A stretch of 38,534 nt of DNA from a virus, in the IMG/VR virus record IMGVR_UViG_3300032081_001062, positions 1 through 38,534 of that record. One strand, 5' to 3'. Numbering within the stretch: position 1 is the stretch's first letter; each line of letters starts with the position of its first letter. Made by a program: the position numbers and the translations under genes. The notes beneath the pieces are model-generated. The model was not told where the DNA came from. It made no database searches and saw only the letters and a list, made by a program, of their open reading frames with translations. This document shows positions 12,918 through 19,698 of the stretch, piece after piece.

Positions 12918-13283
12918 GTGACGGGTCACAACGAAGATAAAGGCGAAGAAATCAGCCCGGAGACGCTGCGAAAGCGCGAGCAGCGCGCCCGGGACGAAGC
13001 GGCCGGGATTGAAGCGGTCGAGGTCAGGCTGGGGCCTGTCGAGCTGGCCATGCTGCGCGAGGGCTGCGAGGTGCGCGGCGGCGTCGGCGGTGCCTACAGC
13101 CGAACCGAGTACATCGCGACCCTGATTCGCCGCGATAACGCCCTGTTGCAGCAGCAGCGGGGCGCGCTGGAAGGGCGGGTGTGCGAGAATTGCCGCAAGC
13201 CCCTACCGCGCGGCTGTGGCGGCACCTGGGGGCGTGAGTCGCTGTGCGAGTTCGCCCAGGCTGACCGCGCCTTGAAGCTGTGA
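12918..13283 (+). CDS. Hypothetical protein with C-terminal cysteine motif
   Basis: 121 residues from the GTG at 12918, close behind the previous stop. The N-terminal part (TLRKREQRARDEAAG) is a charged helix. A ribbon-helix-helix-like stretch follows (VEVRLGPVELAMLREG ... YSRTEYIATLIRRDN). The end carries CENCRKPLPRGCGG...LCE, a likely zinc knuckle. Such RHH-plus-zinc proteins in phages are usually regulators. The start codon lies inside the palindrome-like CGTGACGGGTCAC (12917-12929). Confidence 0.5.
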   Translation: MTGHNEDKGEEISPETLRKREQRARDEAAGIEAVEVRLGPVELAMLREGCEVRGGVGGAYSRTEYIATLIRRDNALLQQQRGALEGRVCENCRKPLPRGCGGTWGRESLCEFAQADRALKL

Positions 13284-13303
13284 CGGGGCACGTTAAAGGC
13301 GGG

Positions 13304-13383
13304 TTGACAGGGTTGCGGTTTTACAGGATGGCTGTTTAACAACAGCCATCCTGTTGACAGGCTTTGGCAGTTTCCCGTAGGCT
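13304..13383 (+). promoter_or_regulatory. Late/lysis promoter region with a perfect 14-bp hairpin
   Basis: Two TTGACAG elements (13304-13310 and 13354-13360) flank a perfect inverted repeat: ACAGGATGGCTGTT (13323-13336), loop TAAC, complementary arm to 13354. The second TTGACA, 18 bases and TAGGCT (13378-13383) form a usable promoter with a perfect -35. A strong terminator follows about 57 bases later. The hairpin has no T-run, so a regulator-binding site or RNA signal is more likely than termination. Confidence 0.55.
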
Positions 13384-13439
13384 TTGCCCCATCGTGGTGT
13401 TTTTGCGGACACGGCGACCATCAGCGCACACACCTTTGA

Positions 13440-13470
13440 CCCCCGGCCCTAACAGGTCGGGGGTTTTTTT
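13440..13470 (+). terminator. Strong terminator upstream of the lysis genes (tR'-like)
   Basis: CCCCCG (13440-13445) pairs with CGGGGG (13458-13463), extended by a G-U and two G-C pairs, followed by seven T residues (13464-13470). It lies between the promoter at 13354-13383 and the holin ATG at 13485. Without antitermination, transcripts from that promoter would be short leader RNAs. Confidence 0.85.
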
Positions 13471-13484
13471 ATGGGGAAAAGAAA

Positions 13485-13688
13485 GTGAACGACACGCCCG
13501 AACTGTCCGCCATTGCTGCGAAGGCGACCCCGCCGCTGGCCTACGGCGCCGCGACTCTGGCGGGCCTGACCATCGAACAATGGATCAGCGTTCTGACGGT
13601 CGTTTATCTGGTTTTTGCCATCATCACCCTGATTTTCCCGGGCTGGCGTGTGGCCGTTGTTTCGTGGTGGCGCAAATGGCGCGGGTAA
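13485..13688 (+). CDS. Class II holin, pinholin-like
   Basis: 67 residues, with a Gly/Ala-rich first hydrophobic segment (PPLAYGAATLAGLTI, about 16-30) and a strong second one (WISVLTVVYLVFAIITLIFPG, about 33-53), then a basic tail SWWRKWRG. Size and layout resemble the P21 pinholin S21, whose weak first membrane segment leaves the bilayer to trigger lysis. It depolarises the inner membrane and releases the SAR endolysin encoded next. The genes overlap by 13 bases. AAAGAAAG precedes the ATG. Confidence 0.75.
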   Translation: MNDTPELSAIAAKATPPLAYGAATLAGLTIEQWISVLTVVYLVFAIITLIFPGWRVAVVSWWRKWRG

Positions 13689-14191
13689 AGCTACCGGCCG
13701 CCATTCTTGCGGCAGTCGTGGCCGGCGGCTCGGCCCTTGAAATCATGACCGCCGCGACCCCGGTACTGGAGGGCAACCCGCTGGTTGCCTATCAGGATAT
13801 GGGCGGCGTCTGGACTATCTGCGGCGGCGTGACCAAGGGCGTCAAGCGCGGCGACGTGGAAACGGTCGAAGGCTGCGCCCGTCGCAACGCCGAGGCCATC
13901 GCCATTGGCCTGGCTGACGTTAAGCGCTGCATTGGCACCGCCGCTGTCGAGCGCTGGCCGCAAACGATGCAGGCCGGGCACGGCCTGTTTTCGTACAACA
14001 TCGGCGGCCCGAAATACTGCGGGTCGACCCCGGCCAAGGCGGCCAAGGTCGGCGACTTTGCCAGGGCCTGCGCCGGTATCAGTAAGTGGCGTTTTGTCGC
14101 CGGCAAGGATTGCGCAACCTCGGGCAGCTTCTGCCCCGGGATCATTCATCGCCGCGCCATCGAGCGCACCTTATGCGAGTGGGAGCTATGA
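13676..14191 (+). CDS. SAR-type endolysin, GH24 muramidase
   Basis: 171 residues from the ATG at 13676. Longer in-frame readings upstream overlap the holin and terminator and are unlikely. The N-terminus (LPAAILAAVVAGGSALEIMT) is a weakly hydrophobic signal-anchor-release segment. The T4-lysozyme triad has exact spacing: E32, D41 (YQDMGG) and T47 (WTICGG), as in P21 R (E-x8-D-x5-T). The enzyme cuts the MurNAc-GlcNAc bond of peptidoglycan. Several cysteines could form the disulfide shuffle that controls SAR lysozymes. Its stop overlaps the next start (ATGA). Confidence 0.85.
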   Translation: MARVKLPAAILAAVVAGGSALEIMTAATPVLEGNPLVAYQDMGGVWTICGGVTKGVKRGDVETVEGCARRNAEAIAIGLADVKRCIGTAAVERWPQTMQAGHGLFSYNIGGPKYCGSTPAKAAKVGDFARACAGISKWRFVAGKDCATSGSFCPGIIHRRAIERTLCEWEL

Positions 14192-14280
14192 GCCGTTGCC
14201 TGTTGAGTGTGGCCCTGTTCCTGCTGGCTGCTGGCCTGGCGGTGAGCGCGGCCCCGCTGGAGTTCGCCGCCATGGTGTAG
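14188..14280 (+). CDS. Tiny hydrophobic peptide (30 residues) in the lysis cassette
   Basis: MSRCLLSVALFLLAAGLAVS followed by AAPLEFAAMV: essentially one signal-peptide-like or transmembrane helix. The ATG overlaps the endolysin stop and GGGAG lies upstream. It may tune holin timing, or be a remnant of a longer secreted protein. The call rests on coupling and composition only. Confidence 0.4.
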   Translation: MSRCLLSVALFLLAAGLAVSAAPLEFAAMV

Positions 14281-14477
14281 CGCCTTGGCTTCCCCGGCCG
14301 TAAGGGGGCGATCCTATCCCCCGACCGCGAAAGAACAGGGGGCGCTTGTTCCGTCGAGAGAATAACGGAACCGGAGCGCGCCGGTACGCTGCCGGCCCCG
14401 ACAGCGGGTGACGACCCCACATAGCACGGCCCTACAGCACGGGCGCCGGAGACGTAACCGGCCCGGAGGATTCCCGC
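14281..14477 (+). other. 197-base non-coding stretch with several hairpins
   Basis: No open frame that fits. Three clear stems are present: GGGGG/CCCCC (14304-14308 with 14318-14322), GTTCCGT/ACGGAAC (14348-14354 with 14365-14371) and GCCGG/CCGGC (14380-14384 with 14392-14396). None has a T-run. This could be a structured RNA, or regulatory leader for the spanin genes, in an operon that is otherwise tightly packed. Confidence 0.4.
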
Positions 14478-14927
14478 ATGAACCTTTACGCATTGGGCGC
14501 GGCGCTGCTGATCGGCGTGCTGGCCCTGTGGCGCATTAACGCCGCCGAGAACGCCCAGGCCCTGGCCGAACAGACCGTCACGCATAACGCCGCGCTGTTG
14601 GCCAGCGAGCAGGCGCGCACCGCCGAACAGTCGGAAGTGATCGCCGCCCAGCGTGAGCAGATGGGCCGCATGACGGCCGCCGATACTGCGTTCCGCGCCC
14701 TGTCGCAGACCATCGCCCGCGACGGCGCCGCCACCCGCCAGACCCTTCAGGAGCTGAAAGAGAATGACCAAGCTGTCGCTGAGTATCTGCGCGGTGCTGT
14801 TCCTGTTGTGTACGGGGTGCAGTTCGCCCGCCCCGAAACAACCGACCCAGCCGAGTACAACCCAGGTCGAGCCGTGCCCGCTGGTGGCCTGCCGCCTGCC
14901 GGGGCGCCCCGCGATCCTGGGCAATGA
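14478..14927 (+). CDS. Rz-like inner-membrane spanin
   Basis: 149 residues. An N-terminal membrane anchor (LYALGAALLIGVLALWRI, 3-20) is followed by a periplasmic coiled coil rich in Ala, Glu and Gln (about 22-100) and a Pro/Gly-rich C-terminus. This is the i-spanin layout; with the outer-membrane partner it fuses the two membranes in the last step of lysis. GGAGG precedes the ATG. The partner gene begins inside it in the +1 frame. Confidence 0.8.
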   Translation: MNLYALGAALLIGVLALWRINAAENAQALAEQTVTHNAALLASEQARTAEQSEVIAAQREQMGRMTAADTAFRALSQTIARDGAATRQTLQELKENDQAVAEYLRGAVPVVYGVQFARPETTDPAEYNPGRAVPAGGLPPAGAPRDPGQ

Positions 14928-15090
14928 CCAGTGGGAGCCGGCCATTCTTGAGCTGGAAACCGAGCTGAAGACGTGCGCTGCCCAGGTGCTGGCGTGCATG
15001 CAGCAGCAGGCCCCGGCCTGGCATCCGCCCATGGTCGCCCCGAAGGGCATGCCGGCGGCCGCCCAGGGGGTAGGTTCCTCTGGCGGGTAA
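14764..15090 (+). CDS. Rz1-like outer-membrane spanin lipoprotein, partly nested
   Basis: 108 residues. A signal peptide ends in the lipobox LLCTGC, so Cys19 would be lipidated. A Pro-rich region follows (SSPAPKQPTQPSTTQ). It begins inside the Rz gene in another frame and shares 164 bases with it, the classic overlapping spanin arrangement. It extends well beyond the Rz stop and is longer than lambda Rz1 (60 residues); the added C-terminus carries a helix (WEPAILELETELKTCAAQVL) and further prolines. Confidence 0.8.
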   Translation: MTKLSLSICAVLFLLCTGCSSPAPKQPTQPSTTQVEPCPLVACRLPGRPAILGNDQWEPAILELETELKTCAAQVLACMQQQAPAWHPPMVAPKGMPAAAQGVGSSGG

Positions 15091-15298
15091 ATCCACCTCT
15101 ACGGTCGGCAGGCCCGCGCCGCTCGCGAATTTTTCGGTTTTCGCGAATTCGCGCCTTTCTTCCATGTATTTCGTTCAAAAAGTGAGCAGCCGACGGCGCG
15201 CAACCCTTGACATTGCTGGCGGGAGGTCGCCGGAAAAAAGGCGGCAAGGTGGACACTGACCCCCTTTTTGACGGTTTGCCATCCGAGTCGGTCGACCT
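15091..15298 (+). other. Gap before terminase; candidate cos/packaging region
   Basis: 208 bases with no convincing gene. It holds a dyad CGCGAA ... TTCGCG around 15122-15146 and then further CGCGAA repeats. TTGACA at 15207-15212 has no matching -10. In lambda-type phages cosN and cosB lie directly upstream of the Nu1-like gene, so this is the expected place for the packaging site. The cut itself cannot be recognised by eye. Confidence 0.4.
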
Positions 15299-15844
15299 AT
15301 GCCGCTGATCCTGAACAAACGCGAGTTCGCGGACGCCCGCGACGTGTCCGAACGGACGGTCACGCGCTGGCTTGCCGAGGGCCTGCCCTATGAGGGGAGC
15401 GGCAAGAAGGGCGACCCCATCCGCATCGAAATGGGCAAGGCCATTGCCTGGGAAGTACAGCGCGAGGTCGCGCGCCAGATCGGCACCGGCCGCCCGGTCG
15501 ACGGTGAGACGACGACCAAGGAACAGGAAGAGCTTATGAAGCTGCGCGCGGAGCGGAAGCTACGCGAGCACGAAGAGGGCTTGCGCGCCCTGGAGTTGGG
15601 CGAGAAGCAAAAGCGGCTTATCGACATCGACCTTGTCGAGCAGACGCTGGCCAGCGCCCTGACGCAAATGGCGATGATCCTGCGCCCGGTGGGCCGCAAG
15701 GTGATACCCAAGGTTTTCACCGCACGCAACGAAGCGGCGGGCTTGCAGATTTTCGACGACGAACTGACACGCGCCATGTCGGTCGCGGCCGACATGCTGG
15801 AGGCGCTAGACATCCATGCCGCACCGACTGAAGAGGATTCTTAA
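15299..15844 (+). CDS. Terminase small subunit, Nu1-like
   Basis: 181 residues (lambda Nu1: 181). The N-terminal 55 residues are the winged-helix DNA-binding domain (NKREFADARDVSERTVTRWL then AEGLPYEGSGKKGDPIRI). The middle is a charged coiled coil (LMKLRAERKLREHEEGLRAL). The C-terminus is helical and should contact the large subunit. It binds the packaging site and guides the terminase. It overlaps the large subunit gene by 29 bases. Confidence 0.85.
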   Translation: MPLILNKREFADARDVSERTVTRWLAEGLPYEGSGKKGDPIRIEMGKAIAWEVQREVARQIGTGRPVDGETTTKEQEELMKLRAERKLREHEEGLRALELGEKQKRLIDIDLVEQTLASALTQMAMILRPVGRKVIPKVFTARNEAAGLQIFDDELTRAMSVAADMLEALDIHAAPTEEDS

Positions 15845-17873
15845 ACGGGCGGCCAAGACCTTCAGGCCGCCGCCCCTGCGCGCCGCCTGGTCGTGGGCAA
15901 ACGACAAGCGCGTCTTGCCGCCTGGCAGTCCTGAGCCTGGCCCCTGGAACAGCAACCGGGCGCCGTGGGTGAAGGGGATCACCGAAGCCATCCGCGACCC
16001 GCTGTTCAAGATGGTCACCGGCGTGATGGGCGCGCAGATGTCGAAGACTGACGGCGTGCTGTTGAACGCCGTGGGCTGGCGGATGGATGACGACCCCGGC
16101 CCCGTGCTGTACATCGGCCCGACTCGCAAGAACGTCGAGTCGGTGAGCAAGGATCGTTTTTCGAAGCTGTTGCGTTCGGTGCCTTCGCTGTTCGAAGCGC
16201 TGGCCAAGGGCAAGAAAGACACGATCAACGAAAAGTTTATCAACGGCCAGCGCATCGGCTTCGGCTGGGCTGGCTCGGCGACCGAACTGGCGTCGCATCC
16301 GTCGCGCGACGTGTTCATCGACGAACGCGACCGCATGGGCAACAACGTCGGCGGCGAGGGTGACCCGGTCGCCCTGGCTGATGCGCGAATCAGCAACTTC
16401 ATCGACGGAAACGTGACCATCGTTTCGACGCCGACCTATGGCAGCGTCGAGACGGAAACCGACGACGACGGGGTCGAGCGCTGGAAGGTATCGGACGAAG
16501 TCAATTCGCCGGTCTGGAAGCTGTGGCAGGAAGGCACGCGGCACGAATGGGCCTGGCCGTGCCCTGGGTCGAAGTGCGGCCGTTACTTCATCCCGCGCTT
16601 TGCGAACCTGTACATACCCGACGGCGCCACGCCCAAGCAGGCGCTTGACGGCGCCCGGCTGCACTGCCCGCACTGCGCGGCGGAAATCGCCGAAGAGTCG
16701 AAAGAGTGGATGAATGACCGGGGCGTTTTCGTCGCCCCTGGCCAGCGCCTGGTCGGCTTCACCGCGTCCGGCGTCCAGATCGAACAGGGCGGCGTTACCG
16801 TCACGGTCGCGTTTGGCACCTACCTGGCACCGCTGGAAGCGGATAGCTCGGCGTCGTTTTGGGTATCGGGCTTGTGCTCGCCCTGGCAGACCTTCGGCCA
16901 GCGCGCGCGCAAGTTCGTCGTTGCCATGCAGTCGGGCGAGCCTGGCCGCATGCAGGCGGCGATAAATACCGCCTTCGGCGAGCTGTACATGGTCAAGGGC
17001 GAGGCCCCGGCCTGGCAGTCGGTCGCCGCGCTGCGTCGGCCCTATGCCTTCGGCGAGGTGCCGCGCGGGGTGCAACTGATCGTCGCCGGCGTCGACGTGC
17101 AAGGCGACCGCCTGGTCTATGTGGTGCGCGGCTTCGGTTACAACTTTTCGTCGTGGCTGATCGAGCACGGCGAGATTTGGGGCGACACCGAACAGGAACA
17201 GGTATGGCAAGACCTGGGCGAGCTGCTGGAAACGACCTACGAAGGGCGCCCGATTGCTCGCATGCTGGTCGACTCTGGCTATAAGCCAGGCGGCAAGGCT
17301 GCGCCGGTACACATGGTTTACCAGTTCTGCCGCCGCTACTACGGCCGGGCGATTCCGACCAAGGGCCGGCAGCAGCAGGATAAGCCGTACAAGTTCGCCG
17401 AGGTGGATCAGAAGGGGCACGAACGCCAGCCGCTGAAGCTGATGCACGTCCATACCGACCACTTCAAAAGCTGGGTGCATGCCCGCATCGTGTGGCCGGT
17501 CGAGCATGCCGGCGCCTGGTTTATCGCCCAGGACGCCAGCGACGACTATTGCCAGCAGGTGGTCGCCGAGGCCCGGCTTGTGACCCAGGCCGGGCGGGTG
17601 TTCTGGCACAAGCTGCGCACCGACAACCACTATTTCGACGCCGAGGTCTTGGCGGCGACGGCGGCCCATCTTGAGCAGGTTCACCGCCTGCCGCGCCTGG
17701 GGGACGAAATGCTAGACGAACCGGGCGAAGAAACGCCGGAAGCGACCGACACGCCAGCGCCGCCAGATGGCGCGCCGGTGAAACAGAAACCCAAGCCCCC
17801 ACCGGAACCGGCCCCGCCGGCGCCGAAGCGGAAGAAACGCCGCCGGGGCGCTGTGAGCGAGTGCCAGATATGA
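15816..17873 (+). CDS. Terminase large subunit, lambda gpA family
   Basis: 685 residues (lambda gpA: 641). The ATPase P-loop-like GVMGAQMSKTDG lies near residues 69-80, Walker B VFIDERDRM near 167-175, and the nuclease part begins at VAGVDVQGDRLVYVV (about 423). Together they cut and pump DNA into the procapsid. A zinc-like CPGSKCGRYF ... CPHCAAEI pair occurs around 249-290. The last about 55 residues are a Pro/Lys/Arg-rich tail (KPKPPPEPAPPAPKRKKRR) not needed for catalysis. It overlaps the neighbours at both ends. Confidence 0.92.
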   Translation: MPHRLKRILKRAAKTFRPPPLRAAWSWANDKRVLPPGSPEPGPWNSNRAPWVKGITEAIRDPLFKMVTGVMGAQMSKTDGVLLNAVGWRMDDDPGPVLYIGPTRKNVESVSKDRFSKLLRSVPSLFEALAKGKKDTINEKFINGQRIGFGWAGSATELASHPSRDVFIDERDRMGNNVGGEGDPVALADARISNFIDGNVTIVSTPTYGSVETETDDDGVERWKVSDEVNSPVWKLWQEGTRHEWAWPCPGSKCGRYFIPRFANLYIPDGATPKQALDGARLHCPHCAAEIAEESKEWMNDRGVFVAPGQRLVGFTASGVQIEQGGVTVTVAFGTYLAPLEADSSASFWVSGLCSPWQTFGQRARKFVVAMQSGEPGRMQAAINTAFGELYMVKGEAPAWQSVAALRRPYAFGEVPRGVQLIVAGVDVQGDRLVYVVRGFGYNFSSWLIEHGEIWGDTEQEQVWQDLGELLETTYEGRPIARMLVDSGYKPGGKAAPVHMVYQFCRRYYGRAIPTKGRQQQDKPYKFAEVDQKGHERQPLKLMHVHTDHFKSWVHARIVWPVEHAGAWFIAQDASDDYCQQVVAEARLVTQAGRVFWHKLRTDNHYFDAEVLAATAAHLEQVHRLPRLGDEMLDEPGEETPEATDTPAPPDGAPVKQKPKPPPEPAPPAPKRKKRRRGAVSECQI

Positions 17874-18085
17874 GCCGCAACCGACGCGCCATTCGTGCGG
17901 AAATCGACGCCATCGACCAAGCGATTTTGGCCGTCCTGCAGGGCGGTCAAAACGTCGAGGTGACGACCGCCGCCGGCACGCGAAAGGTGCAGATGGCCGA
18001 CCTTAAAACGCTGTACGCACAGCGCGACCGCCTGCGGCGCAGCCTGCGCGGTGGGCCGGTTGCACGCCAAGGGGTTCCGATATGA
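17870..18085 (+). CDS. Head-to-tail joining protein, lambda gpW-like
   Basis: 71 residues (lambda gpW: 68). Two helices, RRAIRAEIDAIDQAILAVLQ and MADLKTLYAQRDRLRRSLRG, flank a short hairpin (NVEVTTAAGTRKVQ): the gpW fold. It closes the packaged head and prepares for tail joining. Location between terminase and portal, with ATGA overlaps at both ends, is exactly as in lambda. Confidence 0.85.
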   Translation: MSRNRRAIRAEIDAIDQAILAVLQGGQNVEVTTAAGTRKVQMADLKTLYAQRDRLRRSLRGGPVARQGVPI

Positions 18086-19698
18086 GTCGAAACATCGTCG
18101 ACCGCGTGGTCGGTTTCTTTTCCGCTTCGGCGGGACTGGAGCGCGCCCGGGATCGCATGAGCCTCGACGCCCTGGATTCGTTCGCCGGTGCGTCGAAGAC
18201 ACGCCCGGCCCTGAAATCGTGGTTTACCTCGCGCAAGGATGCCGACGGCGACCTTAACCCGGAGCTGGTGACGCTGCGTTCGCGCTCGCGCGATTTGGAG
18301 CGAAACAACCCCATCGCCCATGGTGCGATGAAAACCAAGACCGTCTATGTGATCGGCACCGGGCTACGGCCGGAACCGAGCATCGACGCCGAGTTCCTGG
18401 GCCTGACTTCCGAGCAGGCCGAGGCGCTACAGGCGCAGATGCTGCGCGAGTTCAACCTGGCCGCCGACTGCCTGGAGGCCGACGCAGCCCGGCGCAAGAC
18501 CTTCTATCAAAAGCAGGCCGAGCTGTTCCATAGCGCGCGGGTCAACGGCGATTCGTTCCTGTTGCTGCCGCACTTCGACCGTGACGGGTCACCGTATGCG
18601 ACACACTTTCAGTCGGTCGAGTCCGACCGGGTGTGTAACCCGAACAACAAGCCCGACAGCGAAAACCTGTCGGGTGGTTTCGAGCTGGACGAACACGGCG
18701 CCGCCGTGGCCGTGCATGTGCTACAGGTCAACCCGACGAAGCGGTTTCTTCGCTCGAAAGCCACCTGGCAGCGCGTGCCGCTGTTCGGCGAGAAGGGCCG
18801 GCGCAATGTGCTGATTCATTCGAATCACAACATGCGGGCCAGCCAGACGCGGGGCATTCCCGACCTGGCGCCGGTTATCGAGGTGATCAAGCAGGCGGGC
18901 CGCTACATCGACGCCGAGCTGATGGCGTCGGTGATCAGTTCGAAGTTCACCGTCTTCATCAAGTCCGACCGTGACGGCGGGGGCGGTGACGCCTACGCCC
19001 CCGGCGCGGGCCTGGGCGGCGGTGCGGATGATGACGATGACGACGACCAGCCGCGCGACCTGCGCCTGGGCGACGGCCTGGTCTATGAGCTGGACGAAGG
19101 CGAGAGCATCGAGACGGCCAACCCAGGCCGCCCCAATGCGGCCTTTGACCCGTTCGTGACGGCGCTCTGGCGCATGATCGGCGGGGCGATTGGCGTGCCG
19201 TTCGAAGTGCTGATCAAGCACTTTACCGCCAGCTACTCGGCCAGCCGTGCGGCGCTGTTGCAGTTCGCCCACTACATCATGGTTGACCGGGCGAATTTCG
19301 TGGTTGACGTGTGCCAGCCGTATTACGAAACCGTGATCGCCGAGGCTGTCGCGCGTGGTCGGCTGCGCCTGCCGGGGTTCTTTCAAGACCCGCTTGTCCG
19401 GCGGGCCTACTGCCAAGCGCTTTGGCACGGGCCGAACCTGGGCGAGCTGGACGAACTGAAGGCGGCAAACGCCGCCGAGAAGCGCTTGAAAATCGGCATC
19501 ACCACGCACGAACGCGAAACGCGGCACCTGCTGGGCCAGGACTGGAACCAGATCAACAGTCGCCGCGTGATCGAGGAGCGCCGCAAGTTCCGGCAAGAGC
19601 CGCCGGCGGAAGCGCCGCCCGACGCCGACGACGAAGAAGACGACAGCCCCGAAGGCAAACGCCAACGGGGCTTTTTGTTGCCAGGGGGTAACGCATGA
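18082..19698 (+). CDS. Portal protein, lambda gpB family
   Basis: 538 residues (lambda gpB: 533). It carries the family's N-terminal region (ARDRMSLDALDSFAGASKTR) and the stretch RDLERNNPIAHGAMKTKTVY followed by VIGTGLRPE, plus GVPFEVLIKHFTASYSASRA, which is typical of this family. Twelve copies form the ring through which DNA enters. A poly-acidic insertion (GGGADDDDDDDQPRD, about residues 313-327) breaks the alignment region and is probably a surface loop. Its last codons contain a terminator-like hairpin (19645-19676). Confidence 0.92.
   Translation: MSRNIVDRVVGFFSASAGLERARDRMSLDALDSFAGASKTRPALKSWFTSRKDADGDLNPELVTLRSRSRDLERNNPIAHGAMKTKTVYVIGTGLRPEPSIDAEFLGLTSEQAEALQAQMLREFNLAADCLEADAARRKTFYQKQAELFHSARVNGDSFLLLPHFDRDGSPYATHFQSVESDRVCNPNNKPDSENLSGGFELDEHGAAVAVHVLQVNPTKRFLRSKATWQRVPLFGEKGRRNVLIHSNHNMRASQTRGIPDLAPVIEVIKQAGRYIDAELMASVISSKFTVFIKSDRDGGGGDAYAPGAGLGGGADDDDDDDQPRDLRLGDGLVYELDEGESIETANPGRPNAAFDPFVTALWRMIGGAIGVPFEVLIKHFTASYSASRAALLQFAHYIMVDRANFVVDVCQPYYETVIAEAVARGRLRLPGFFQDPLVRRAYCQALWHGPNLGELDELKAANAAEKRLKIGITTHERETRHLLGQDWNQINSRRVIEERRKFRQEPPAEAPPDADDEEDDSPEGKRQRGFLLPGGNA
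19645..19676 (+). terminator. Terminator-like hairpin inside the 3' end of the portal gene
   Basis: AGCCCCG (19645-19651) pairs with CGGGGCT (19666-19672), with an inner GGC/GCC stem, followed by TTTTTG. The structure meets the rules for an intrinsic terminator although it is translated (as ...SPEGKRQRGFLL...). Translating ribosomes should mask it, so it may act as an attenuator before the protease-scaffold gene. Confidence 0.6.

Noticed and set aside
15717-17684. 655-residue open frame on the minus strand opposite the terminase gene
   Set aside because: Arg/His/Ala-rich translation without domains, fully antisense to a well-recognised gpA-like gene; a by-product of high GC.
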